A stretch of 64,000 nt of DNA from Lachancea thermotolerans CBS 6340 (GCF_000142805.1 NC_013082.1:1488001-1552000), one strand, 5' to 3'; positions 55,107 through 64,000 are shown, counted from the stretch's first letter. Made by a program: numbers and translations. The notes: generated by a model from the sequence alone, not told the origin.

Positions 55107-56060
55107 TTAGTCTTTCTTTGTGTCACGTATTGAGCCACTTGTCACGCGTGGTGAAGGGCTGAATAAGTTGTGAACATAATCACCCATGTTGAAGTTGGGC
55201 GTTTTCAGGAGATGCGCAGAGCGCAGCTCCCTAGAAGGTGTTCCTGGGACTTGTAAAGATGTAGAATTGTTGCCGCCGAAGCCTGTCTTAGGCTTCTGTG
55301 GCGAGGAAACGTAGAAGGTGGTACCCGGAGAATCCATTATTTCGGAGTAAGAGGCACCTTGCTGGGATGGAGTTTCTTGGAGCGTGGAGCTAGCCATACC
55401 TTGGCTGGGAGCTTTGAACCCCAACTGTGGGGGAGTTGTTTGGCTCTTGAGATGTGAAAGACGCACAGCGTCGCTACTTGAGTTCTGCGAGGGGTATGAG
55501 GGTGTAGTGGGAGCTCTGGCTTGCACGCTATTCGTCATGGTGGATGGCGTCTGGGGGGCCTGACCGAGATTCGTGCTTGTGTAGGGACTGGTCGCTAGAT
55601 ACATTAGAAGATCTGCACCCACGTCGTTAATGCCGTGGGAACTCTTGGGGGTTCGCGGCACTAAAAGGTCCGATATTTCATCTCTTTCTGTTTTCACATT
55701 TCCACGATTCACTTTGTTATTTGCCCTTGGCGGTGTAGTTGGCCTTTTCTGCATTTTAGAGGGTGAAGTGCCGTCTTCCAGTGAGTTCTCGCACTCCTCA
55801 CCAAAAGATTGACATCCGAAGCTCCTGTCGCGCTTCAAAGGCGAAATGCGCTCTGTTTCTTGCACATTCCTTGGAACCTCGAACTTCACTGGGGACAACC
55901 TTGAACTAGGTTTCACTCCATCCCGTGAACCTTTCTTCGGTGTCGCGACTTTGCTAAGACCAACCCTAAGCTGGCGCGTCATTTGCGCCAGCTCGGCCCT
56001 CTCTAGTATTTTGAGTGCAATTTCTTGCTCCTTTTGAGGTGACAATTGACTGGAACCCAT
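55107..56060 (-). CDS. STB1: Regulator of G1/S (MBF/SBF) transcription, Stb1
   Basis: 317 residues from the ATG at 56060; S. cerevisiae Stb1 is about 420. The upstream 25 codons are not family-like, and MGSSQLSPQKEQEIALKI aligns with the Stb1 start. Stb1 binds Sin3 and Swi6 and tunes Start-specific transcription under Cln-Cdk control. The conserved N-terminal block is ILERAELAQMTRQLRVGLSK. The rest is Ser/Thr/Pro-rich with many SP and TP sites (likely Cdk targets), and the conserved C-terminal SAHLLKTPNFNMGDYVHNLF. It is divergent from ZIM17. Confidence 0.9.
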   Translation of the reverse strand: MGSSQLSPQKEQEIALKILERAELAQMTRQLRVGLSKVATPKKGSRDGVKPSSRLSPVKFEVPRNVQETERISPLKRDRSFGCQSFGEECENSLEDGTSPSKMQKRPTTPPRANNKVNRGNVKTERDEISDLLVPRTPKSSHGINDVGADLLMYLATSPYTSTNLGQAPQTPSTMTNSVQARAPTTPSYPSQNSSSDAVRLSHLKSQTTPPQLGFKAPSQGMASSTLQETPSQQGASYSEIMDSPGTTFYVSSPQKPKTGFGGNNSTSLQVPGTPSRELRSAHLLKTPNFNMGDYVHNLFSPSPRVTSGSIRDTKKD

Positions 56061-56222
56061 ACTGCACTGCTGTATTCTGTAATGCGTTTGCCACGATATT
56101 TCCACTATCACTTGAGATATTTCTCTACCTGTCAATGGTATTTTTTAATGATTTAATTTTAAGAAGTCATCGCATTGACCTACTTCAACACTGGCAGCCA
56201 AGACGACCGTAAACTATTAAGG

Positions 56223-56765
56223 ATGTTAAGAACCTTTAGCCGCCGTCTCTTCGCGCCAGGCTCTAGAATATTTTGCTCGAGCCTGGTGCAGCCGAGATCC
56301 CTGCCGCTGATGGGGGCTTCACGCTTAATCTCTTCAAAAGCCATATTGAAGAACGAGCAAAAGAAGAACGCGGATAAAACCAAACTTGGCACTCTCAAAG
56401 TGGATAAGCCGCAATTGATGATCGCTTTTACCTGCAAAAAGTGCAACAACAGATCTTCGCACACTATGTCAAAGCAGGCCTACACCAAGGGAACGGTTCT
56501 TATCCAATGTCCAGGGTGCAAGAGCAGACACTTGATCGCAGACCACCTTAAGATCTTTTCTGATGACCATATAACTGTAGAGGATATCATGAATGCTAAG
56601 GGTGAGTCAGTCTCTTCAACCACAGATGACCTGGCATTCGAAGACATACCTGAGAAACTCAAAAGTGTAATTGGGCATTATGCAAAGAACGCACCCAGTG
56701 AAATGAAGCAGAAACTCGACAACGAAAGCGTGCATGCCCTGCCTCACAAAAACGAGACGAATTAA
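56223..56765 (+). CDS. ZIM17: Mitochondrial Hsp70 escort protein (zinc finger)
   Basis: 180 residues from the ATG at 56223; S. cerevisiae Zim17/Hep1 is about 174. The frame upstream reaches only a TTG. It keeps Ssc1 soluble during protein import and Fe-S assembly. The N-terminal 45 residues are basic and Ser-rich ([15 protein letters not shown]), a clear presequence. The zinc ribbon is [19 protein letters not shown], with the second pair in [18 protein letters not shown] (C-x2-C twice). The [14 protein letters not shown] stretch after it is typical of the family. Confidence 0.95.
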   Translation: MLRTFSRRLFAPGSRIFCSSLVQPRSLPLMGASRLISSKAILKNEQKKNADKTKLGTLKVDKPQLMIAFTCKKCNNRSSHTMSKQAYTKGTVLIQCPGCKSRHLIADHLKIFSDDHITVEDIMNAKGESVSSTTDDLAFEDIPEKLKSVIGHYAKNAPSEMKQKLDNESVHALPHKNETN

Positions 56766-57059
56766 GTGTCAGGGGCAAGACCAACGGTCGACATCTTTAA
56801 GCTAAGCTGTATATAGGAGAAGCGTTTTAACATGGAAAACGTAAATTATACAGTACAAAATCCAAGAGCCAAGTAGAGGTCGCTCAGTCTCGCATTAAGC
56901 CCTTTCAAGGCCCTGTTTGCGGTACCTCTTCCTCTTGATTCGTTCAGCACGAGATGTGATTGTTCTAGTTTGGACAGAAACTTAAATGCTTAAGAATAAA
57001 CGGCGGGTGCCCTTTATTAGCACAGATCTCAGCTCAGCGCTTCTCTCATTTCTCCGTTG

Positions 57060-59249
57060 ATGAAGCGATTGCAGCTATTTGGAAGAGGAAAAGTCGATTC
57101 TCGTGAAAGCTACAGACCTTTACCTTCGACTTTTAAGAGCAACGCGAAATCAGATACCTCTCAAAGAGTCAGCAATGATTTGAAACGAAATGAAGCCTCA
57201 GGCTTATTACAGCTTCCAAGCAAAGTGCTGGATCAAATCCTGAATCTTTTGGACACACAGACGCTGCTCTCTTTGTGCCTGGTACACTCAAAGCTGTATA
57301 ATATCATCAGCAACAATTTTCTATACGAACGCATTGTATTGAAAGACAAGGTGGCTTTGCTTAAGTTCGCTGCGCTTATTCACTGTGAGTCACACACTAT
57401 CGATGCATTGACACAAGAAAGGGAAGGCTCTGTTTCGCAGAACTTGAGATTTTTAGTGAGATCGTTGGAATTTGTTAATCCATCCTATCAGGACTCTCTC
57501 CTCAAATACAGCAAGTTTTGTGGAAAAGACCAATCAACAACCATCGGAGGGTCCTACAGAATTTCAAACGTTAGTACAATAAAAGATATGCAAGGTTTAG
57601 CTCGGGGCAGATCTGGAGAGCCGAATAGCCACGCGGGTTCTAGTGGCGTCTCCAGGGAAAGAAGTCATTCATCAGAAAGTAGATCATGGCAAAGTACTAA
57701 CCGGTCGCCAAGCTCCTTGAGAGAGAAAACCTACACGCCCTTGGGATCATTTTTTGAGAGCTCGTCCACGTCCTCGATTTCGAGAATGATAGAGAAATAC
57801 GAGAACCACACCTACATTGAATTGATGCTGGACATCATAGATTTCTGCCCCAACGTAACAAGCATTATTCTAAGCGATATTCAGCACGGTTTCAAAGTTC
57901 CTTTGTGGTATTCGGTTTTGAATGACGGATCAAAAGACTTTTTCAAACGAATTATAAAAGGGCAGCAGTCCATGAATAGAGACGATCTAATGAGTTTCCA
58001 GCTATCTTCACAGTGGATTTCTGACTACGAAGAGAAATACCACACCTTTCCAAGATTCAAGAGATTGGAATTGAGGGGGTGTGATGATAAGCCCCCTGTC
58101 ATTCTAAGATCGAACATGTTGAGCTGTTTCGGCGTCTTTGAAGAACTTTCACTAAAGAACATGGCCCTTGATGCTGAATCTTTGGACACACCTTTCGAAT
58201 ATGTCCCTTTTTACATGAAAATTGGTGACAAGGGTTTACTAGATCTTCACTTTCCAGTGACCACGCTTTTGATTGATAGATGCGAGATTATACCCGGGAA
58301 TGGTATAATGAAACTAATGTGCTCCTATTTCCACAGAGTCAAAAACCTAAAACTGCTGAGCTTGAGAAGCAAGTATGACTTGATTTTAACCCGGTGCTTC
58401 CCCAATTTAGCTCATGTAACTATAGACTGCAACAGCAATTGCTTTAAATATGAACGAGTTGTGGGGGACGCATACTACCATAAAGAAGTTAACTGCGACC
58501 TCCCTGACGATCGTTCTGTTGCAGAAACCTTAGTAGATTCCACAGTGACCCAGGAACTCATTATCCCTCCAGCTACGACACCAATAGTTCTCGCAATGAA
58601 CGGGGGATACATCAAACGTTCTAGTGGTGTGGGTGGGAGAAAGCCCGGAATCATCAGTGAGCTTCAAGAACAATATTTCACAAATATGAAGGTTCCTCCA
58701 TTTCACTATTTTTATCATTACTATAAAAGTATCTGGGACCGTATTCCAAACAGAAACGTGAGTATCAAAATAGTCAACATCCCGTTTACTAATGTTTTCC
58801 CTTTGCCACCTGATATCTACTGGCGGCAGCTTGAGTCCTACGCGGATGACGATTCCCAAACGCTTTGTGGTAATTCCCGTAACTTAGAAGCCAACGATGA
58901 ATCACAATGGTGGAACGAAAGAATAGCTCAGTGCAGGAATGACGCGACAGCTGCAAGCATAAACGAGGAAAATGATGGCCAAAACAGAAGCGACGGCTAC
59001 AATCTTTGGAATAATTACCAAAATGCGCACATTTTCAAAGACATTCCCAACGTCAATGTTTGGTTGTTTTTAAATTCGCTCTCAAACTTCAAGTCTGTTG
59101 AGATTGAGATGCTCAAAAAATGGCTTTTTTGCACGCCGCGGACTAGGTATGATTGGGAGTTGCTGTTGAAACCTATTTTGAACGGAAAGGTTCCAGTGAC
59201 AGTCAGAGACCATGATGGTTTCGTTCTTTACAAGTACGGTGCTATTTAA
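57060..59249 (+). CDS. SKP2: F-box protein of SCF ubiquitin ligase
   Basis: 729 residues from the ATG at 57060 (preceded by a TTG in frame); S. cerevisiae YNL311C/Skp2 is about 763. Proposed SCF substrate adaptor that affects sulfur-metabolism proteins. The F-box lies at about residues 50-90: LQLPSKVLDQILNLLDTQTL, then LCLVHSKLYNIISN. A Ser-rich linker (about 175-235) is followed by a leucine-rich region (RFKRLELRGC; HRVKNLKLLSLRSKY). The C-terminal part is conserved and ends in PVTVRDHDGFVLYKYGAI. It is convergent with GAS4 across only 30 bp. Confidence 0.92.
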   Translation: MKRLQLFGRGKVDSRESYRPLPSTFKSNAKSDTSQRVSNDLKRNEASGLLQLPSKVLDQILNLLDTQTLLSLCLVHSKLYNIISNNFLYERIVLKDKVALLKFAALIHCESHTIDALTQEREGSVSQNLRFLVRSLEFVNPSYQDSLLKYSKFCGKDQSTTIGGSYRISNVSTIKDMQGLARGRSGEPNSHAGSSGVSRERSHSSESRSWQSTNRSPSSLREKTYTPLGSFFESSSTSSISRMIEKYENHTYIELMLDIIDFCPNVTSIILSDIQHGFKVPLWYSVLNDGSKDFFKRIIKGQQSMNRDDLMSFQLSSQWISDYEEKYHTFPRFKRLELRGCDDKPPVILRSNMLSCFGVFEELSLKNMALDAESLDTPFEYVPFYMKIGDKGLLDLHFPVTTLLIDRCEIIPGNGIMKLMCSYFHRVKNLKLLSLRSKYDLILTRCFPNLAHVTIDCNSNCFKYERVVGDAYYHKEVNCDLPDDRSVAETLVDSTVTQELIIPPATTPIVLAMNGGYIKRSSGVGGRKPGIISELQEQYFTNMKVPPFHYFYHYYKSIWDRIPNRNVSIKIVNIPFTNVFPLPPDIYWRQLESYADDDSQTLCGNSRNLEANDESQWWNERIAQCRNDATAASINEENDGQNRSDGYNLWNNYQNAHIFKDIPNVNVWLFLNSLSNFKSVEIEMLKKWLFCTPRTRYDWELLLKPILNGKVPVTVRDHDGFVLYKYGAI

Positions 59250-59279
59250 AAGGCAGAAATCAGTTATTTTTGAGTGCTA

Positions 59280-60749
59280 TTAAATATTGAAAACTGTGGC
59301 CTGAGAGCAAGCGACTAGGAAGAGATAAGATGCAAACCAGGCTGCAATGAGATATACATTTGAGGTTGGCTTAGGAGCGCTGTTACGTTCGCGTTCCTTG
59401 GAGGGAGATTTGGGAGGCGAGGGGTCCTCTGGCTCAAACTCATGCTTGTCATCCACATCATCTGAATCAATTTGATTGATAGTCTTAATAGCTAGCTCGC
59501 TTTCGAACTGGTCTCCGTTTTCGTCGTACACGTCGAAAGTTGATACCATATCACTTTGACTGAGCTTAATGTATTTTCCGCGCTTATTCTCAACACGTTT
59601 TCTGATGAGTTCTTGTGCAAGATTTTTGGGAACAGTGGGGGTGATGTCCAAATTTTCATAACTTGATTCACAAACTGGCTGAGGCGCCATTGCCATTAAG
59701 CTGATTGCATTTTCTCTAACAGTTTGGAATTCCTTACTTTCAATAGCTGTGTACCGTTTCTGAAGTGCTTTGAAATCGGACAGCAAATGCGCATCTCCGT
59801 TTGTATCGATTTCAACAAGTCCGTACTTGTTCGCCTCCTGCGTGAACTCATAAACTAGGCCTCCGCTAAAGGTGTTTACCATATCCTTCGAATGTAAAGA
59901 CTCTACCTCTTCGAAAGAGCGAGGACTGACTTGGTTGCATCCAAACTCTGAGAAAAAAACGGGCTTTGTGTACTCAAGGTAAGCTTTGACCAATTGGTCA
60001 TAGCCCGAAGTTTGAAAGGTTTGCTTTCCGCACCATTGATATGAATTGACACCATAGAAATCAATGCTTGAGTCTGGCATGTCTTCATCTTCACACTCAA
60101 GATACTTTGAAAGCGGAATGCGATATCTCAAGTCATCAGCAGCTGAGTAGCCGACCGGAATTTTTCTTGGCGCGTTGGCCTTGATGTATTGCTTCATGTC
60201 ATTAACAACCGCCTTGACATATACAGGTGACCTCTCTGCAGAGACTTCATCATTAATAATTTCATTGCCTGCAAAGAAGCCTAAAGTGTTATTATAATGT
60301 CCAAACTCCTCAATAATTTCAAAAACGTGCTGCAGATATTCGTGGTTATAAGTAGTCCAGGGTTCGTATCTGTTCAAGTGCTGATTCTCCATTGGAGAAT
60401 TGACATCTAGAATCAAGTATATGCCTGCAGCTGCTAACATGCTCATACAGGAATCATGGTTTAAATCTGGACTAATTGAGTAAACCCGTATTGTGTTAAT
60501 TCCTAACTGTTGGAAGAGAGCAATATCCCTGGCACAGACCTTAGGGTCGGAAAGTGGGTCTTGGTCGCTAGTAATTGCTGAAGAGCCGCCCGGTTGGTAA
60601 TCTACGCCTTTTATGAAAAAGAGCTCGCCAGTTATCGAGTCGAAAAAGTGCTGTTCATGGATCTCGATAGGGTTTACAAGTCCCTCAGCTAGGCCTGCGA
60701 AAAGCCCCGACAAAAGTGACAAAAGCACCGTGGTTAAGAGAGAAATCAT
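59280..60749 (-). CDS. GAS4: GPI-anchored beta-1,3-glucanosyltransferase (GH72)
   Basis: 489 residues; S. cerevisiae Gas4 is about 471. GH72 enzymes lengthen beta-1,3-glucan; Gas4 acts in spore-wall formation in S. cerevisiae. A signal peptide (about 1-24) is followed by the catalytic domain. Acid/base E163 lies in FFAGNEIINDE and nucleophile E268 in PVFFSEFGCNQVSP. There is no Cys-rich CBM43 module, which separates it from Gas1 and Gas2. A Ser/Pro/acidic linker and a hydrophobic C-terminal tail (YLIAAWFASYLFLVACSQ) give the GPI signal. Its position beside SKP2 and RFA2 agrees with YOL132W. Gas5-like identity is less likely. Confidence 0.92.
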   Translation of the reverse strand: MISLLTTVLLSLLSGLFAGLAEGLVNPIEIHEQHFFDSITGELFFIKGVDYQPGGSSAITSDQDPLSDPKVCARDIALFQQLGINTIRVYSISPDLNHDSCMSMLAAAGIYLILDVNSPMENQHLNRYEPWTTYNHEYLQHVFEIIEEFGHYNNTLGFFAGNEIINDEVSAERSPVYVKAVVNDMKQYIKANAPRKIPVGYSAADDLRYRIPLSKYLECEDEDMPDSSIDFYGVNSYQWCGKQTFQTSGYDQLVKAYLEYTKPVFFSEFGCNQVSPRSFEEVESLHSKDMVNTFSGGLVYEFTQEANKYGLVEIDTNGDAHLLSDFKALQKRYTAIESKEFQTVRENAISLMAMAPQPVCESSYENLDITPTVPKNLAQELIRKRVENKRGKYIKLSQSDMVSTFDVYDENGDQFESELAIKTINQIDSDDVDDKHEFEPEDPSPPKSPSKERERNSAPKPTSNVYLIAAWFASYLFLVACSQATVFNI

Positions 60750-60823
60750 TCTTGGCTGGAGATCGGGTTGGTTCTATTGAAGTTGATTGTGTCTTGGTTT
60801 ATGATAAATAGAATTCATAAAAC

Positions 60824-60868
60824 TGACACTTTTGTAACCGTATCTTTGACACTTTTTTCCTGACACTT
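60824..60868 (+). repeat. Three TGACACTT motifs in the GAS4 promoter
   Basis: TGACACTT at 60824-60831, 60847-60854 and 60861-60868, all in the same orientation, 75-119 bp before the GAS4 start. I do not recognise a factor for this word. It is not a full Ndt80 (MSE) site. Confidence 0.7.
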
Positions 60869-60927
60869 GAATGTAAAGACAATTACCAAAACATATAATA
60901 GTGGCATGGAACAATGAAAAGGACTTC

Positions 60928-60935
60928 TGACGTCA
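60928..60935. promoter_or_regulatory. CRE palindrome TGACGTCA
   Basis: A perfect 8-base cAMP-response-type element, 179 bp upstream of GAS4 and just beyond the RFA2 stop. It could bind Sko1 or Aca1/Cst6 homologues. Chance is low but the function is unproven. Confidence 0.55.
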
Positions 60936-60990
60936 CGCCCTATACACTTAAAAACTAAAACTTGACATTGAAGCTATCCAATGGATCGCG

Positions 60991-61893
60991 CTATAAAACA
61001 AAGAAACTACTATCGTCAAAGGTGGGATAAATGAAACCTTGATCAACCAAAGTTTGACAATACATTTTGACGTCCGGTTCTGACAGCGCAAGGCTCTGCG
61101 CAATCAGCTTAGTGTGGACAGCAAAACTGCTAGCATCTTTGCCTTCACACTGGGCGGTACAGAATTCCAGGATCTTGTGCAATGCTGTTTTCGGCTCGCT
61201 AGCTGAGTTATCCTGAACAAATAGGTTCTGCTCTTCGCCGGTTTGCTCAGAGTTGGGCTGCAGATTTACAGGGCTCTCAAGTTTCCCGTTCGCAATTGCA
61301 TGCCACTTCATAGCCTCTAAGTAATGCGTTATCACCTCGTTGAAATTATCGATAGGCTTAATTACAGCAAACTGAACATTTTTCTTGCCACTGAACTCCC
61401 TCAGCGCACCAAACACTCTAACGTAAGTTCCAACCTCATACATTTGCGCGACCTGCGAGCTCTCAGCTGCATCGGGTTGTTCATCCTGTGCCGCATTGGC
61501 CATGTCATTTGAGTCGTCACTCCACTTCCGCACTTCGATCTGCCCAGTTCCATCTTCTATAGTTAAGTTGATATTCGATGTGTTATCCACTACATTCCGT
61601 ACCACCCCCACGAAAGATACGTGATGAAGCTCCAAATTGTTCACGACAAAAGGGCCGTCTTGCACTATTTGCTTTGATTCCTGTACTTGCTTAATGGTTA
61701 CCGGGGTAAGGGTCGAAGAAGATCCCGATCCTCCGTTTCCGGAGTTAGGCCGACCAGAGCTTTGCGAATTATCGAATCCGCCACCCGATACCGTCGAGAA
61801 CTCGTTGTAGGGTTGATATGCTGCAACCGAGCTATTAGTAAACAAAAAGGTCTGAGGCTGAAAATTCCATAATAATTAGGACATACTTGCCAT
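60991..61893 (-). CDS. RFA2: Replication protein A 32-kDa subunit (spliced, one intron)
   Basis: Exon 1 at 61887-61893 is only 7 nt (ATGGCAA); exon 2 is 60991-61820. The intron 61821-61886 is 66 nt, with GTATGT, a TACTAAT branch site and TTGCAG. Splicing gives 278 residues beginning MATYQPYNEFS, which matches S. cerevisiae Rfa2 (273), whose intron I recall at the same place. RPA coats single-stranded DNA in replication and repair. The N-terminal Ser/Gly-rich phospho-region, OB fold (about 60-175: LHHVSFVGVVRN, IEDGTGQIEVRKW, YVRVFGALREFSGKKNVQ) and C-terminal winged helix (DQGFIYPTFDD) are visible. An MCB lies upstream. Confidence 0.96.
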
Positions 61894-61965
61894 GACTTAA
61901 CTTGTGCGTGGACTTCACTTCCTTAACTCGCCTGTAATGATGATGAACTTGTAAAGACACGCGCG

Positions 61966-61971
61966 ACGCGT
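61966..61971. promoter_or_regulatory. MCB element (ACGCGT) of RFA2
   Basis: ACGCGT within CGACGCGTCA, 73-78 bp upstream of RFA2. A near-MCB ACGCGC precedes it. MBF drives S. cerevisiae RFA genes at G1/S through such sites. Confidence 0.75.
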
Positions 61972-62031
61972 CAACTTTTCCGAAGTTTATACACTATTAC
62001 GTTAGTAATGATTTTTGCTTATTAAGATGCT

Positions 62032-62055
62032 TGAAAAATTTAAGAAAGCGATGAG
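62032..62055. promoter_or_regulatory. RRPE + PAC motif pair at the EMW1 start
   Basis: TGAAAAATTT at 62032-62041 and GCGATGAG at 62048-62055. PAC ends directly before the ATG at 62056, closer than usual. This suggests transcription may start downstream and translation at the next in-frame ATG (62116). Confidence 0.6.
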
Positions 62056-64000
62056 ATGGAACTACTTGAGCTCTTCGTTCGCTTTCGCGCCCTAACGACA
62101 ATTTGCCAATCAAAGATGGAAGCTGTTCTACATACGGCTCTCTTGTTGGACAAGGGGGACATTATCAAAAGCACCCCCGCCGCACATTCTGATGACAAAA
62201 CTGTGCGATTTGTCAATTCGATCCTGAAGGGATGTCAAGCCGATCTAGTCTCTGAACTTTTGGACCCAATACGATTGCTAGATGGAAAGTCTTTCTGTAA
62301 TGGACAGGAGCTATTTGAGTTTTTGAACGCCGAGCTTGTAAAACATTTTCCCAGTAAGAGCGACGCTCTGTTGCTGGCTGTCGCTTTATTACAGTTGTTC
62401 GTCCAAAACAATTACACAGGTCCTGCAGCTTCGAGTTCTGCGCATACTGTGCTGCACGAGTCTAATGATTCGGATGGTAAAGCACATGCACTCTCTGTTT
62501 GTCTCCTGAGTGTTTTTGGACAGCCAGCTTACGAACTGTGCGATGATGCAATCTATCTGGTTATGTCCATCATCTTGTTGGAACAAATCACAGAGCAACA
62601 ATCGCTCTTTTCTGGCGGCAATGAGGGCTCGGGGGTTGTTGAGATTCCTGCCTCGGAAACCCCAGCTCTTGTGGCATGCGCGCACTGGTGGAGAGCTAGG
62701 GCGCTGCTTGTACAGCTGTCCCTCCTACCAGAACCGTCTGGGTTACAGCCAATAGTTGTGTCTTCAATCCTTGGAAGCGTTGATCTGGTTTACGCCATCA
62801 GCAAGGAATTGCCATCGCATTTAAAGTCAAGCCTCGAGAAGCAACTCGGCGTAATATACTATCTTGAGAATGTCAAATGTTCGCTAGCAACCAATACCGA
62901 ACATCTTTGCCTTCCTTCCTTAACCAAAGTTCAAAAATTGACCGGTTTACAATTTGTCCTAACTGGCGCACGCGCCAAGAGAACCAAATATCAGCAAGAA
63001 GCTCGCTCTGGCTTGATAATTCTCGCAAAATCATCTCCATCGAGTACAAATATTGAAGATGAGAAGGACAGTTTATCTCCAGAGAGCTTTGAGCTTAATT
63101 CCGACGTCCTGCTGGAACGGCCCATCTTTCAATCTATCGGAGATGAGCCAATTGATGATCAGATTGTTAAAAGACGAAAATTTGATGGCGAAGCTGGTTT
63201 AGACGAAGAAAAGCTGCTTCCCGTTGCTTTGAGACAAGAAGACATCCCTCTTGATCTGCGCGAACTTGACCCTAACGAGCAACCCGCCCTAACTAACTAC
63301 GACAATGCCCAGCTGTTGCTTCGCCTATACGTTATACGTCAAACATCCCCTGCTCAAAACCCGTTAGTCGAAGAGGAGCTGAGTGCGATCTTGGGTCGCG
63401 TCCTTTACCAATCAGGAAAAAAAAACTGGACTCTATTTTCCAGAGCTCTATGGGAAAGATCTGTGGTCGAAACAACCAAGGCAAAGACAATCGAAAGGGG
63501 CCTGCTGCAGATGCAGTCCCTTGTTGAGGAAATGGAAATTAAAATCAAAACGCGCATGCTCCCACAAGGCGACGTGAACGAAAAGGTTGAAAGTAATGTG
63601 AGAATGAGTCTCATACATCAGTTGCCCTTCATGCCAAGATGGTCACTAGATGCTAAATTGGCCGAAAAATACATGTCGGTAGGGATTTTAAGATCAGCCG
63701 TTGACATTTATGAAAGGCTTGGGATGTTGTGTGAAGCAGCCTTGTGTCATGCTGCTGTTGGGGACGAAAAAACCGCCGAGAGCATATTGGCAAAAAGAAT
63801 CGAAGACAATGAGCACGATGCGAGGGCCCTATCCATATTAGGCGATATAAGGCAGGACCCAAATTTATGGTTGAAAAGTTGGGAGATTGGGAAATATGTC
63901 AATGCCAAGAACTCGCTTGCAAGATACTACTATAACCCACCATCTAGCTCGGGATTGACAAAGGACTACAATGCTTGTTTGAAGCACTTGAATGAGTCGC
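62056..64000 (+). CDS. EMW1: TPR protein Emw1 (TTC27 family), 5' part (3' end outside window)
   Basis: Open from the ATG at 62056 to the window end, 648 codons; S. cerevisiae Emw1 is about 904, so roughly the last third is missing. Essential protein with a cell-wall integrity phenotype; its human relative TTC27 is linked to rRNA processing. The N-terminal region has the family block LLLAVALLQLFVQNNYTGPA (about 104-123), and near the end the TPR-like AEKYMSVGILRSAVDIYERL and KTAESILAKRIEDNEHDARA. A second ATG at 62116 would remove 20 residues. Divergent from RFA2, as in S. cerevisiae (YNL312W-YNL313C). Confidence 0.92.
   Translation, partial: MELLELFVRFRALTTICQSKMEAVLHTALLLDKGDIIKSTPAAHSDDKTVRFVNSILKGCQADLVSELLDPIRLLDGKSFCNGQELFEFLNAELVKHFPSKSDALLLAVALLQLFVQNNYTGPAASSSAHTVLHESNDSDGKAHALSVCLLSVFGQPAYELCDDAIYLVMSIILLEQITEQQSLFSGGNEGSGVVEIPASETPALVACAHWWRARALLVQLSLLPEPSGLQPIVVSSILGSVDLVYAISKELPSHLKSSLEKQLGVIYYLENVKCSLATNTEHLCLPSLTKVQKLTGLQFVLTGARAKRTKYQQEARSGLIILAKSSPSSTNIEDEKDSLSPESFELNSDVLLERPIFQSIGDEPIDDQIVKRRKFDGEAGLDEEKLLPVALRQEDIPLDLRELDPNEQPALTNYDNAQLLLRLYVIRQTSPAQNPLVEEELSAILGRVLYQSGKKNWTLFSRALWERSVVETTKAKTIERGLLQMQSLVEEMEIKIKTRMLPQGDVNEKVESNVRMSLIHQLPFMPRWSLDAKLAEKYMSVGILRSAVDIYERLGMLCEAALCHAAVGDEKTAESILAKRIEDNEHDARALSILGDIRQDPNLWLKSWEIGKYVNAKNSLARYYYNPPSSSGLTKDYNACLKHLNES

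Noticed and set aside
61821-61845. Unspliced RFA2 reading frame beginning inside the intron
   Set aside because: It starts at a TTG, not ATG. The spliced form gives MATYQPYNE with consensus intron signals.

Overview
This is nuclear chromosomal DNA from a budding yeast of the family Saccharomycetaceae whose lineage did not go through the whole-genome duplication. The best fit is a Lachancea-like or Kluyveromyces/Eremothecium-clade species. That placement is inference from gene order, protein similarity, compact spacing, rare short 5' introns with GTATGT and TACTAAC/TACTAAT signals, and a tRNA-Ile(AAT) essentially identical to the S. cerevisiae one. I see no transposon, LTR, CRISPR, rRNA or centromere.

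Layout. (1) Positions 2-1153 hold the 3' part of GCD11. (2) Positions 1345-30253 hold a block that interleaves genes I recall as S. cerevisiae YLR452-454 and YPR161-169: SST2, SGV1/BUR1, ORC4, an unassigned membrane RING-H2 gene, TIF3, FMP27, MMS1, two tandem RHO1 paralogues, MRP2, MET16, NUT2 and JIP5, ending with tRNA-Ile. (3) Positions 31346-64000 hold a second block that interleaves YOL122-132 with YNL304-313: SMF1, HRP1, TRM11, YPT11, TRM13, MDH2, BXI1, RPL25 (spliced), MRPS18, MCK1, VPS68, KRI1, ALR1, STB1, ZIM17, SKP2, GAS4, RFA2 (spliced) and the 5' part of EMW1. Each block merges two S. cerevisiae regions in one order, as expected for a pre-duplication ancestor.

Composition. Most of the window is near 45-48% G+C by eye. 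A sharply bounded island at about 37,000-43,500 (YPT11, TRM13, MDH2, BXI1 and their spacers) is much richer: hand counts of 60-base lines gave 44/60, 45/60 and 52/60, against 29/60 in KRI1. Proteins there carry Ala/Gly/Pro/Arg-rich insertions and long spurious antisense frames.

How the genes relate. Most are housekeeping: translation and ribosome or tRNA biogenesis (GCD11, TIF3, RPL25, KRI1, JIP5, TRM11, TRM13, mitoribosomal MRP2 and MRPS18), replication, repair and cell cycle (ORC4, MMS1, RFA2, STB1, SKP2), transcription (BUR1, NUT2, HRP1), signalling and polarity (SST2, RHO1 pair, MCK1, YPT11), metal transport (SMF1, ALR1), lipid and membrane traffic (FMP27, VPS68), metabolism (MET16, MDH2) and cell wall (GAS4, EMW1). 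Several promoters carry readable sites: RRPE+PAC pairs at TIF3, JIP5, KRI1 and EMW1, paired Rap1-like sites at RPL25, an MCB at RFA2, a pheromone element at SST2, a Cbf1-type site at MET16, and a striking five-copy CACGTG cluster before BXI1.

I found no clearly new multi-gene system. The best leads are the RING-H2 gene at 8235-9038, the divergent RHO1 tandem pair, the G+C island, the CACGTG cluster, the reading frame inside the RPL25 intron, and the 2.1 kb gene-poor spacer before MCK1. S. cerevisiae names, lengths and gene order are from memory; no search was run.
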